64,000 nucleotides of DNA from positions 1 to 64,000 of the forward strand of contig JAEVYU010000012.1 in the NCBI GenBank assembly GCA_023392595.1. The letters are read 5' to 3'. The position numbers and the translations under genes are program-made. Numbering within the stretch: position 1 is the first letter of the stretch; every line of letters starts with the position of its first letter. The stretch is from Bacillota bacterium (lineage in GTDB: Bacteria; Bacillota; UBA4882; UBA8346). Shown here one piece after another: positions 34,607 through 42,572 of this stretch. The notes under the pieces are model-generated. The model was not told where the DNA came from and ran no database searches. It was given only the letters and a program-made list of their open reading frames with translations.

Positions 34607-34879
34607 TTAGATTTTAATCCAGTATTTCATAACCATCAGTGAAATTAAACCGGGAATTCCAAGCAACCCGGTAAATAAAGAATTAAATGGGTTGATGGGT
34701 ATTTCCATTTTCCAATAAAGGGCAATCCAGTTAAACATATAAATTCCCAAAGCGCCGAGAGCCCCCCGAAATAGTAGCTGAAACACCGCAGTAAGAGGAC
34801 GCCAAAAAGCGCGGCCCGCAACATATAAAAGCCCTATAGCCAAAAAATAGGTCAAAATCATGCCGGTCGACATTTCCAT
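34607..34879 (-). CDS. bofA: Sigma-K processing inhibitor BofA, 90 aa
   Basis: Small membrane protein that, with SpoIVFA, inhibits the SpoIVFB protease during sporulation. Hydrophobic segments ILTYFLAIGLLYVAG and FRGALGALGIYMFNWI, then the conserved INPFNSLFTGLLGIPGLI region near residue 60. GGAAGGGGT precedes the ATG. Downstream of recR and a DUF2508 gene, as in Bacillus. Confidence 0.92.
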   Translation of the reverse strand: MEMSTGMILTYFLAIGLLYVAGRAFWRPLTAVFQLLFRGALGALGIYMFNWIALYWKMEIPINPFNSLFTGLLGIPGLISLMVMKYWIKI

Positions 34880-34932
34880 ACCCCTTCCTTTCCAAACTGA
34901 TTATTAATCAATCTATGGAAAGGAGAAAGCTT

Positions 34933-35274
34933 TTAGACCAGGGCCTTGCGATAGGTCCGTTCATGGATTCGTCCGCCAAGACCGTATTCAAAGTCTTCTG
35001 TGCTGATTCCAGTTTCCCGGGCCCGTTTAAGCAGGTATATATATTTTTTTTCGGAGGCTCCCATATTAAAGATAGCGAAATCAATCAAATCCGGATCTGT
35101 GACGTTATTGAAATAAAGCCGGGCCCTTTTCCAGTCCCACCAGGCTTGTTCCAGCTCTTCCAGCAAATCCGGCAAGCTTTCACCATGTTCCCCCAGTTGG
35201 AATAATCTAAAGAAACGCGCTAAAATGGATTTACCATGATTCTTTCTATACAAAATGACAACAATCTCCTTCAC
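34933..35274 (-). CDS. DUF2508 protein (YaaL-type), about 100-113 aa
   Basis: Short helical protein found between recR and bofA in Bacillota; function unknown. LPDLLEELEQAWWDWKRARL and FNNVTDPDLIDFAIFNMGAS are the recognisable family core. The frame starts with GTG at 35274. A TTG at about 35247 (after GAAGGAG) is an alternative that removes the first nine residues. Confidence 0.78.
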   Translation of the reverse strand: MKEIVVILYRKNHGKSILARFFRLFQLGEHGESLPDLLEELEQAWWDWKRARLYFNNVTDPDLIDFAIFNMGASEKKYIYLLKRARETGISTEDFEYGLGGRIHERTYRKALV

Positions 35275-35381
35275 CCCAAAATAAACTCCAGTATAAGGAA
35301 GTATGATCCGGGGAAGGAAATTTTATGCATTCAGTTTCTATCAAACGAAACCGTGAAAAAAGAGGGTGCGTTTTCCGAATG

Positions 35382-35978
35382 CTAAAGATCGGTACGCCCC
35401 TCCAAGGCCTTACCTAATGTGATTTCATCGATATATTCCAAGTCGCCGCCAACCGGCAGTCCCCTGGCTAGACGGGTTACCTTATACCCTAAAGGGTGCA
35501 GGATTTTCCCAAGATAAAGGGCGGTAGTCTCCCCTTCGACATTGGGATCCGTGGCTACAATAACCTCCTTAAACCGGCCGGAAGTCATCCGTTGTAGTAA
35601 CTCTTTAATCCGCAGATCATCCGGGCCGATACCTTCCAAAGGAGAAATGGCGCCGCCCAGAACATGATATTGTCCTTTAAATATGCGGGTTCTTTCCATG
35701 GCAATAACATCCTTGGGTTCTTCGACTACACAAAGCAAGGATTGATCCCGGGCCGGATCACTACACAATTGACATGGAGAGACTTCCGTTAAATGCCCGC
35801 AAATACTGCAAAATCCTATCTTATGTCGCGCTTCAAGCAACGCCTCAGCCAACTTCCCCACTTCAGGTTCGGAGACTCCAAGAATATGAAAAGCCAGTCT
35901 CTGGGCCGTCTTCGGCCCAATTCCCGGCAGCTTGGAAAATTCATGAATCAACTTGCTCATGGCTTGGGGATACAACAT
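35382..35978 (-). CDS. recR: Recombination mediator RecR, 198 aa
   Basis: Acts with RecO and RecF in recombinational repair. Helix-hairpin-helix LPGIGPKTAQRLAFHIL near residue 16, C4 zinc finger CSICGHLTEVSPCQLC near 56, and Toprim domain (CVVEEPKDVIAME, VIVATDPNVEGETTALYL) to residue about 175. Follows ebfC by 4 bp. Confidence 0.95.
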   Translation of the reverse strand: MLYPQAMSKLIHEFSKLPGIGPKTAQRLAFHILGVSEPEVGKLAEALLEARHKIGFCSICGHLTEVSPCQLCSDPARDQSLLCVVEEPKDVIAMERTRIFKGQYHVLGGAISPLEGIGPDDLRIKELLQRMTSGRFKEVIVATDPNVEGETTALYLGKILHPLGYKVTRLARGLPVGGDLEYIDEITLGKALEGRTDL

Positions 35979-35982
35979 GAGA

Positions 35983-36306
35983 CTAAAACATTCCGGGTAG
36001 TCCGGGAATCTTAAGATTGCCGGTTACTTTCGCCATTTCACTGGCGGCCATTTCTTGAGCCTTGTTAATGCCTTCATTGACAGCGGCGATTAACAAATCC
36101 TGCAGCATTTCCTGATCATCGCTTTTCAAAACTTCGGGATCAATATCAATCTTTTTAAACTCCAGTTTCCCGCTGATTTCGACCTTCACTGCTCCTCCTC
36201 CGGCAGAGGCGGTAACCACTTTCTCTCCAAGTTCATCTTGGACTTTGGCCATATCGGCTTGCATTTTTTGAAACTGTTTCATTGCTTGTTGCATATTGGG
36301 CATCAT
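35983..36306 (-). CDS. ebfC: Nucleoid-associated protein YbaB/EbfC, 107 aa
   Basis: Small dimeric DNA-binding protein. NMQQAMKQFQKMQADMAKVQ is the N-terminal helix and VTASAGGGAVKVEISGKLE the conserved sheet. Start at 36306 follows GGAGG at 9 bases and immediately after the dnaX stop. Order dnaX-ebfC-recR is conserved. Confidence 0.93.
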   Translation of the reverse strand: MMPNMQQAMKQFQKMQADMAKVQDELGEKVVTASAGGGAVKVEISGKLEFKKIDIDPEVLKSDDQEMLQDLLIAAVNEGINKAQEMAASEMAKVTGNLKIPGLPGMF

Positions 36307-36307
36307 T

Positions 36308-37930
36308 TTATTTTTCCTCCTTCGATATAGGCCGAACTTCTCCCCCAAACAGTTGCACAGCTTTGGACAAAATTTCCGGCTCCCTTGATTTTATGGGTTG
36401 TTTTTCCGGTTCGCCGGTTCCATCATTCATCCCGGCATTCACCGGTACGCAACTAAATTTCACGGTTCCCCCCGTAAATTCCTGCAAGATTCCCTCAATG
36501 ATCTCGCGATTTTGAGGCAACGATAAATTATCCAAATGAAACTTCATATTGGATGGCAATCCCACTGTAAGTTCGCCGGTAGTAAACTGAAGCGGCTTGC
36601 CTTCTTGAATCAGCGCAGCCAAGGTTCGTTTCTTTTTCTTTACCGCTTCCAAAAAATCCTCCCAGTTATAAGCGGAAGCGGAGCCTACTGAAGAAATTTT
36701 CTGAACCTGGGCGGTTGGTTGCTCCTTTTTCAGCGCAGTGATTGTTTCCGCCGGGTTCGTTTGCCCTCGCGGAATGGTCGCTGAAACAGCGGCCGTTTGG
36801 ACCGGGGCTGCTGCTTGAGTGAGGATATGGCCCCCTTCAACCAGAGTTTCCAGCTTTCTTAACCGGGCTTCCAAATCATTGGCATCGGATCGCAAAGCAG
36901 TCAGTTTGATAAATGCCAATTCAAGAGGGAGTGGTCCTTGAACACTTTTTTTCACCTCAGCGGTTGCTGCGGCAATTTCTTCAATCACATGAACCAAATC
37001 TCCCGCTGTGGCCTCACCGCTTTTGGAAGAATCGCCATGAAGTAAGCCCAGCAACGTGTTGCGGTAATATTGAACCAGACTCCGGCCAAATTGGAATAAA
37101 TCTTTACCATTCAAGCTGATCTCGCTAAGGATTTGCAGAGCTCCGGCCGTATCCCGGCTATTGAGCGCCTGGGCTATCCGGACGATCTCTTCCTCGTCAA
37201 TCAATCCCAAAATAGCCCGTACATCGGACTCTCTCACCGTTTCCCTGCTATGGGCCAGAACTTGTTCCAACAAACTAACTGCATCCCGCATACCGCCTTC
37301 AGCGTGTTCGGCGATTAGTTCCAGCGCTTCTCCGGTGTATTGGGCCTTTTCCGCATCCAGTATCTGTTGGAGTCGGCCTGTAATTTCACTGATGGTAAAG
37401 CGCTTAAAGTCAAAACGTTGACAGCGGGAAAGAATGGTTAATGGAATTTTATGAACTTCCGTTGTCGCCAGAATAAATACCACGGATTGCGGCGGTTCTT
37501 CCAAAGTCCTGAGCAGCGCGTTGAAAGCTTCCGTCGTAAGCATATGCACTTCATCGATAATGTAGATTTTATATTTTCCTTCCGCAGGAGCGAATTTGAC
37601 TTTTTCGCGCAGATCACGGATTTCATCAATGCCCCGGTTGGAGGCGGCATCGATTTCCATAACGTCCATAAATACGCCTTCATTAATCCGCTTGCAACTT
37701 GAACACTCATCACAGGGATTGGCGCCCTGCAAATTTTCACAATTCAAAGCCTTCGCCAGAATCTTGGCAATACTGGTTTTACCGGTGCCACGGGGCCCGG
37801 TCAAAAGATAAGCATGGGCAACCCGGTGCGCCAAAATCGCATTTGATAGGGTTGTGACAACATGTTCCTGACCGACTAAGTCGGAAAAGCCGTGGGGGCG
37901 CCAGCGCCGGTATAGTGTTTGATACTCCAT
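36308..37930 (-). CDS. dnaX: DNA polymerase III subunit gamma/tau, 540 aa
   Basis: Clamp-loader ATPase. YQTLYRRWRPHGFSDLVGQE at the N terminus, Walker A GPRGTGKTSIAK near residue 38, zinc cluster CENLQGANPCDECSSC near 57, IDEVHMLTTEAFNALLRTLE near 115 and sensor SRCQRFDFKR near 162. The tau-like C-terminal part includes a low-complexity linker (about 365-420). Start at 37930 after CCGGAGGAAATT. I see no obvious frameshift signal. Confidence 0.95.
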   Translation of the reverse strand: MEYQTLYRRWRPHGFSDLVGQEHVVTTLSNAILAHRVAHAYLLTGPRGTGKTSIAKILAKALNCENLQGANPCDECSSCKRINEGVFMDVMEIDAASNRGIDEIRDLREKVKFAPAEGKYKIYIIDEVHMLTTEAFNALLRTLEEPPQSVVFILATTEVHKIPLTILSRCQRFDFKRFTISEITGRLQQILDAEKAQYTGEALELIAEHAEGGMRDAVSLLEQVLAHSRETVRESDVRAILGLIDEEEIVRIAQALNSRDTAGALQILSEISLNGKDLFQFGRSLVQYYRNTLLGLLHGDSSKSGEATAGDLVHVIEEIAAATAEVKKSVQGPLPLELAFIKLTALRSDANDLEARLRKLETLVEGGHILTQAAAPVQTAAVSATIPRGQTNPAETITALKKEQPTAQVQKISSVGSASAYNWEDFLEAVKKKKRTLAALIQEGKPLQFTTGELTVGLPSNMKFHLDNLSLPQNREIIEGILQEFTGGTVKFSCVPVNAGMNDGTGEPEKQPIKSREPEILSKAVQLFGGEVRPISKEEK

Positions 37931-38035
37931 AATTTCCTCCGGGATTTTCAATAATCCATTATTCGCGATTGGCCTTAAAACTCCTTTTTACATCGCCTAC
38001 CCATTCAAACCCGAAGGCAACATTAAGCTAAAGCT

Positions 38036-38085
38036 TTCGGCTAAAGCCGAGGGTTTAAATCCCCGTTGTTGAGGCAATCACTATC
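38036..38085. repeat. CTCAACC hairpin repeat, copy 2
   Basis: GCTAAAGC-TTTCGGCTAAAGCCGAGGGTTTAAATCCCCG-TTGTTGAGG region matches the right half of the element at 11650. The left arm is poorly kept. Lies upstream of dnaX. Confidence 0.5.
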
Positions 38086-38140
38086 GGACTAATAATCTCA
38101 TAGGATGAAGTATCCGTAAAAATCAAGATAGCGTCCAATC

Positions 38141-38416
38141 ATGATTTATGTTGTCCAAAAAGGAGATACCTATATACTATACCATTCCAATATCCGGCGG
38201 CTGCAAATCATTTATATTATTCGCCCCGGGGATACTTTGTATTCCATTCCGAATCAAGCCGAAAGTGCCACTCGGATTTTTAAAGATAACCGTGTAGCAC
38301 TGCTGATGGTATTGACAAATTGGGGCCCAAATGGTTTCGGCTCTGAGCTGGCGTGGACTGTTCTAAACAACGATGTGCTCAGAGCGACGTCACGAGAGAG
38401 TTGCCGGGGTTGTTAA
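38141..38416 (+). pseudogene. LysM-domain gene remnant
   Basis: The frame begins IYVVQKGDTYILYH and soon repeats IIYIIRPGDTLYSIPNQAES, two LysM starts in which the first domain is cut short after about 18 residues and the second decays after about residue 50. The remaining frame (from RVALLMVLTNWG) has no LysM character. No ribosome binding site precedes the ATG. LysM repeats bind peptidoglycan or spore cortex. Likely a relic of a spore or wall protein gene. Confidence 0.55.
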
Positions 38417-38457
38417 AAAGATTGGGGGCTAACCGGAGTCAAATATTGATTTTGAAA

Positions 38458-38898
38458 TTAAGCGTTGGTGGCTAAAATTCCTCCGATGATAATCAACACG
38501 GAAGCCACAGCCAATTGCAAAACATGAACATTTTCCCATTCGCTGAATACAATCAGGCCTAAACATACGGCGACTAGAGTATTCATATTAAACAACGGCA
38601 CCAGTTTGCTGATGGCCACATTATATTTGGCCAAAGCCACAGCGATCAACACTGTTGCGATTCCCCAGACAATACCGGTAATGGATGCCGAAAGTCCTGA
38701 ACGGATTGTAATGGAATATTCTTTGGAAACAAAACAATAGACGAACCCGACTATCATAATATTCAAGCCCATTACCACCATCAACATACCGGGACTGATT
38801 CCCTGTTTCGTACTGACTTTCTGCAATACACTATAAATACCAAGTAACAATGCGGGAATAATCCCACCGAGCAAGTATCCAAAAGTTTGAGCCGCCAT
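38458..38898 (-). CDS. EamA/DMT-superfamily half-size membrane protein, 146 aa
   Basis: Five hydrophobic helices; segments LGGIIPALLLGIYSVLQKVS and TLVAVCLGLIVFSEWENV with a terminal VASVLIIIGGILA are typical of drug/metabolite transporters, but only one EamA unit is present, so it probably works as a dimer. Start at 38898 with GGAGGTTGCACGAG upstream. Substrate unknown. No operon partner on either side. Confidence 0.75.
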   Translation of the reverse strand: MAAQTFGYLLGGIIPALLLGIYSVLQKVSTKQGISPGMLMVVMGLNIMIVGFVYCFVSKEYSITIRSGLSASITGIVWGIATVLIAVALAKYNVAISKLVPLFNMNTLVAVCLGLIVFSEWENVHVLQLAVASVLIIIGGILATNA

Positions 38899-39059
38899 CT
38901 CGTGCAACCTCCCAAAAACAAAAAGGAAATGCATCTTCCCTATATATTGGAAAAGATATATTCCTTTTCGTTAAACAATGGCTAAGTCCTGCAAAATTGA
39001 TTGAATTTAATACTTTGATAACCGCCCTTTGGTCATGGGTTGATTTTAAATCTTTAAAA

Positions 39060-40178
39060 TCAGGCAATCAGTTTCATGGCCGGAGCATAATCGGCATTCA
39101 TGGCCCGGGCTACCGGTTCGCACGTTATTTTTCCTTGATAAGTATTCAATCCGGCAAGGAGTCCATCATCCTCCAACATAGCCCGCTCTACGCCCTTCCC
39201 GGCAATTTGCAATAAATAAGGCAAAGTCGCTCCTGCCAGCGCATAAGTTGAAGTGTGCGGAACGGCACCCGGCATGTTGGCAACCGAATAATGAATGACT
39301 CCGTACCTTTCATAACAAGGATGATCATGCGTGGTGATCCGGTCAATCGTTTCAATGGACCCCCCCTGATCAATCGCTACATCGACGATGACCGAACCTT
39401 TTTTCATGGTTTTCACCATATTTTCCCCAACCACTTTGGGTGTCTTGGCGCCGGCGACCAAAACCGCTCCAACCAGCAAATCAGCCTCTGTCACCCTTTC
39501 CGAGGCTTGATATTCATTGTATAGTAAAGTAGTTATCCGCCCTCCGAAAATATCATCCAACTGAGCCAAACGGGCGCTGTTTACATCCATGACGGTTACT
39601 CTGGCGCCCATCCCGACTGCGATCTTAGCCGCATTCAGGCCCACAACACCGCCCCCGATAATCAGGACTTCAGCAGGAGCTACCCCTGGAACCCCTCCAA
39701 GCAGAATACCGCGGCCGCCGTTATACTTTTGCAAAAGATTGGCTCCGATTTGCACCGACATCCGGCCGGCGACTTCGCTCATTGGCGTAAGCAACGGAAG
39801 CGTTCCTTTTGAGCATCTTACCGTCTCAAAAGCGACCCCGGTTATTTTTTTACGGAGCAATGCTTCGGTTAAAGGCTGATTCGGGGCCAGGTGCAAATAG
39901 GTAAAAAGGGTTTGGCCTTCTTTCAGTAAATTATACTCACTTTCCAACGGTTCCTTTACCTTAAATATCAGGTCCGATTTTTGATAAAGATCGATGTTCT
40001 TTTCGACCATGTCGCATCCGGCTGCCGCATAATCGCTATCCTCAATACCGCTGCCCTTACCGGCCGACTTCTCGATTAAAACTTTGTGACCGCACTTGAT
40101 TAATTCGTTCACTCCGGCTGGAGTAATCGCCACCCGGTTTTCATTATTTTTTATTTCCTTCGGGATTCCGATGATCAT
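39060..40178 (-). CDS. ald: Alanine dehydrogenase, 372 aa
   Basis: NAD-dependent oxidative deamination of L-alanine to pyruvate and ammonium. GIPKEIKNNENRVAITP starts the protein; Lys and His of KVKEPL and FTYLHLAPN are active-site residues. The Rossmann motif is VLIIGGGVVGLNAAKIAVG near residue 165, and HYSVANMPGAVPHTSTYAL near 290 is a family signature. Overlaps the upstream Lrp-type regulator gene by 35 bp, with GGAGGAG before ATG. Confidence 0.95.
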   Translation of the reverse strand: MIIGIPKEIKNNENRVAITPAGVNELIKCGHKVLIEKSAGKGSGIEDSDYAAAGCDMVEKNIDLYQKSDLIFKVKEPLESEYNLLKEGQTLFTYLHLAPNQPLTEALLRKKITGVAFETVRCSKGTLPLLTPMSEVAGRMSVQIGANLLQKYNGGRGILLGGVPGVAPAEVLIIGGGVVGLNAAKIAVGMGARVTVMDVNSARLAQLDDIFGGRITTLLYNEYQASERVTEADLLVGAVLVAGAKTPKVVGENMVKTMKKGSVIVDVAIDQGGSIETIDRITTHDHPCYERYGVIHYSVANMPGAVPHTSTYALAGATLPYLLQIAGKGVERAMLEDDGLLAGLNTYQGKITCEPVARAMNADYAPAMKLIA

Positions 40179-40674
40179 TTTCGCTCCTCCTCATTTTTGT
40201 TTCGGCGCCTTCTAAGGCACGGGTATTTTCACTCGGAACAATGGAGTGGTTATTCTTGACCGTGGACAGGACGACGATGGTCCTGGTCTTGATAACCCCC
40301 TGAACACTTTTAATCCGGTTTAACAGTTTTTCAAGGGTGGCAGTATTTTCGGTGACGATTTTTAAAGCATAATCATAATCGCCCGCCAGGTAATGGCATT
40401 CCAATATTTCATCTTCATCCTGGACAAATTCTACAAATTTTTCGGTAAACTTGGGCCTTTCCAAAGTAATAAACATGACTGCAGTCAATTCTTTATGGAA
40501 ACAGCTGGGATTGATGATGGTGGTATATTGTTGGATAATGCCGCCGGCTTCAAGTTTTTTCAACCGTTCGCTGACCGCCGGTATGGATAGATTAATTTCG
40601 CTGCTAATCTGAGATACGGTCATCCGCGAATCCGCCTGCAATAATTTTAGAATCTTACTATCCAAAAGATCCAT
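40144..40674 (-). CDS. Lrp/AsnC-family transcriptional regulator, 176 aa
   Basis: N-terminal helix-turn-helix (LLDSKILKLLQADSRMTVSQ; ISSEINLSIPAVSERLKKLE), then the RAM ligand domain (HYLAGDYDYALKIV near residue 105). About 25 residues longer at the C terminus than usual Lrp proteins; that tail lies over the start of ald. Probably senses alanine or another amino acid and controls ald. Start at 40674 (or 40680) after AGAGG. Confidence 0.9.
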   Translation of the reverse strand: MDLLDSKILKLLQADSRMTVSQISSEINLSIPAVSERLKKLEAGGIIQQYTTIINPSCFHKELTAVMFITLERPKFTEKFVEFVQDEDEILECHYLAGDYDYALKIVTENTATLEKLLNRIKSVQGVIKTRTIVVLSTVKNNHSIVPSENTRALEGAETKMRRSENDHRNPEGNKK

Positions 40675-40866
40675 TTTCATCCATCCTCTACCTATCATCT
40701 TATGACTTCATTTTAAATTTTTAAATAGTCACTTGTAAATACCTAATAAATTTAAATGAAATATACTTTTTAGTAAAACAATTACTGGCAAAAACTCTGG
40801 AACCCCCCTTATGGTTAAAATTTTTCAGGTAGGCATCCATAAAGAAACAGTCCGTGCAATTAAAAA

Positions 40867-40899
40867 CACACCCCTTCAATACAAATTCAAAGGGGTGTG
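40867..40899. terminator. Strong terminator hairpin after the PHP gene
   Basis: Perfect 10-bp arms CACACCCCTT and AAGGGGTGTG around a 13-base loop, with A/T tracts. On the minus strand it closes the TauE-PHP operon. Confidence 0.75.
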
Positions 40900-40960
40900 C
40901 TTCATTTTAACGCCGCAATAATTCATTGTTCGCACTTCCAAATGAATATTGCATTCTATT

Positions 40961-41635
40961 TTAGGTCTCAATCCGTTTGATACCCATTCCCGATTTCAAA
41001 ATGCTTGCCAATTCCCCGGAAGTCCTTACCGGACACGTAACCTCGATGCCTCCGCGCCCTAAATCTTCAAGCTGGTGAAAATCCGAACCGGATATCATTT
41101 TTAAATGGTTATCTTTGGCAAACCGTAGAGCCAAGGAATTTCTGGAATCATGCCGCCGATTACCGTTAAATACTTCGACGCCATCGATGTCTTCCGGATT
41201 GGCGCGGGACATTCCGGAACGGAAAGGGTGGGCCTGGTAGATGAGGAAATCATTTTCCATGGCGATTTGATGAAATATTCTTAAATCCTTCATAAAAAGG
41301 TAAGGAGTGGCTTTTAAGAAAGACTCATCCGCACCGTATATTAAATAATCATTCATACTGCCGAAAAAACGGAGCTCCATTCCTAAAATAACTTCCAACC
41401 CTACTTCCCGTCCAGTCTGCCAAGCCTTGGAGTAGCCCTCCAAATACCGATCGATTTGCTTTTCCCATGGAAGTCCGGAGAGCCCGTCAAAAAAGCCGTC
41501 ATAAAAGTGATCCGTGATTACAATACCGTCATAACCCGCTTGTTTATATAAAGCAACCACATCCTGGGCGCTGATTTTTCCACAAGGACTTACTTCACTG
41601 GTATGAACGTGCATATCGATTTTAAAAGTTTTCAA
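40961..41635 (-). CDS. PHP-domain metal-dependent phosphoesterase, 224 aa
   Basis: Metal site signatures: KIDMHVHTSEVSPCG near residue 5, VITDHFYDG near 40, ILGMELRFFG near 88, YQAHPFR near 136 and SGSDFHQLEDLG near 186. Such proteins hydrolyse phosphoesters, for example histidinol phosphate or oligonucleotides. Start proposed at TTG 41635 behind GGGGAGGACTTCA; the frame is open to 41650. Directly downstream of the TauE-like gene. Confidence 0.82.
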   Translation of the reverse strand: MKTFKIDMHVHTSEVSPCGKISAQDVVALYKQAGYDGIVITDHFYDGFFDGLSGLPWEKQIDRYLEGYSKAWQTGREVGLEVILGMELRFFGSMNDYLIYGADESFLKATPYLFMKDLRIFHQIAMENDFLIYQAHPFRSGMSRANPEDIDGVEVFNGNRRHDSRNSLALRFAKDNHLKMISGSDFHQLEDLGRGGIEVTCPVRTSGELASILKSGMGIKRIET

Positions 41636-41650
41636 TGAAGTCCTCCCCAT

Positions 41651-42439
41651 CTAAAAAAATAATTTCACCGCACTAACGGCAGTTAAAACCATCACGATGT
41701 AACGAAAGGGTTTCTCCGGAATCCACCGGATAACCCAGATTCCGAGGAGAGCCCCTATGACAATGGCAGGAACCATCGCTGCATCAAACGCCAAAGTCGC
41801 CGGAGTGATTGCTTTCCAAAAGAAAATTTGCAATGGCAATTTGGCCAGGTTCAAAATGGTAAAAAGCCAAGCGCCGGTAGAGATAAAATCATATTTATTA
41901 AGCCGGATCGATAAAAAATAAACAGTCATCACCGGACCGGCTGCATTTCCAATCATCGTGGTAAAACCACCCGCAAGTCCGACAATTGCTGTCAGCCACC
42001 AATGGTTTGAAAGCGCGGATTCGTCTTTCCGCCGTTCAAGCCAAATCATCAGGACTAAAAAAAACAAAACCGAAATGGCGATGATGATTTTGAACTGCTT
42101 ATCGCTGACCAAATTGCCTGTGGCCAACCCCAAACCAAGGCCGCCGAAGGCCCAGGGCAGTAATCTCCATATGTGGGCCCAATTGTTATGCTTTCGGTAA
42201 TGCCTTACCGCCAACAAATCTCCCGTAATCAACATCGGCAATAGTATGGCAGCCGAAGATTTTCCCCCGAACAAACCGGCCATAAGGGGTATGGCCAGGG
42301 TGCTGACTCCGCTGATGCCCGTTTTAGAAAAACCCACCATCAAACCACAGAAAGCCGCGATGATCCATTGCCACAGATTAAGATGTAAGGTCGATAAAAG
42401 CTCCATTTTTAGTCCATTCTTCGTGCTGTTTTCTTCCAT
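41651..42439 (-). CDS. TauE/SafE-family membrane permease, 262 aa
   Basis: About eight membrane segments. AAFCGLMVGFSKTGISGVST near residue 33 and GLAGGFTTMIGNAAGPVMTVYF near 155 are the family's duplicated motifs. Usually exports sulfite, sulfoacetate or other sulfonate/organic anions. Forms a two-gene unit with the PHP gene and diverges from the sensor kinase gene. Confidence 0.85.
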   Translation of the reverse strand: MEENSTKNGLKMELLSTLHLNLWQWIIAAFCGLMVGFSKTGISGVSTLAIPLMAGLFGGKSSAAILLPMLITGDLLAVRHYRKHNNWAHIWRLLPWAFGGLGLGLATGNLVSDKQFKIIIAISVLFFLVLMIWLERRKDESALSNHWWLTAIVGLAGGFTTMIGNAAGPVMTVYFLSIRLNKYDFISTGAWLFTILNLAKLPLQIFFWKAITPATLAFDAAMVPAIVIGALLGIWVIRWIPEKPFRYIVMVLTAVSAVKLFF

Positions 42440-42572
42440 TGTTTATATTCGCAGCGTTTTTTGAAAATCCTATCTCCTCGGCGGAATTTGGTCCAACAAA
42501 CATTTTTGTCGGACGTAGGTTTTTTTCCAATTCTCTCGAAATATATCTTAAAATGTAAAATCTGAGTAAAAT

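Noticed and set aside
36308..37930. Programmed frameshift producing gamma from dnaX
   Set aside because: I did not see a clear A-rich slippery site with a downstream stem in the expected region.
37931..38140. SRP (scr) RNA gene upstream of dnaX
   Set aside because: No recognisable SRP Alu or GGAA tetraloop helix was seen; the interval holds a dispersed hairpin repeat.
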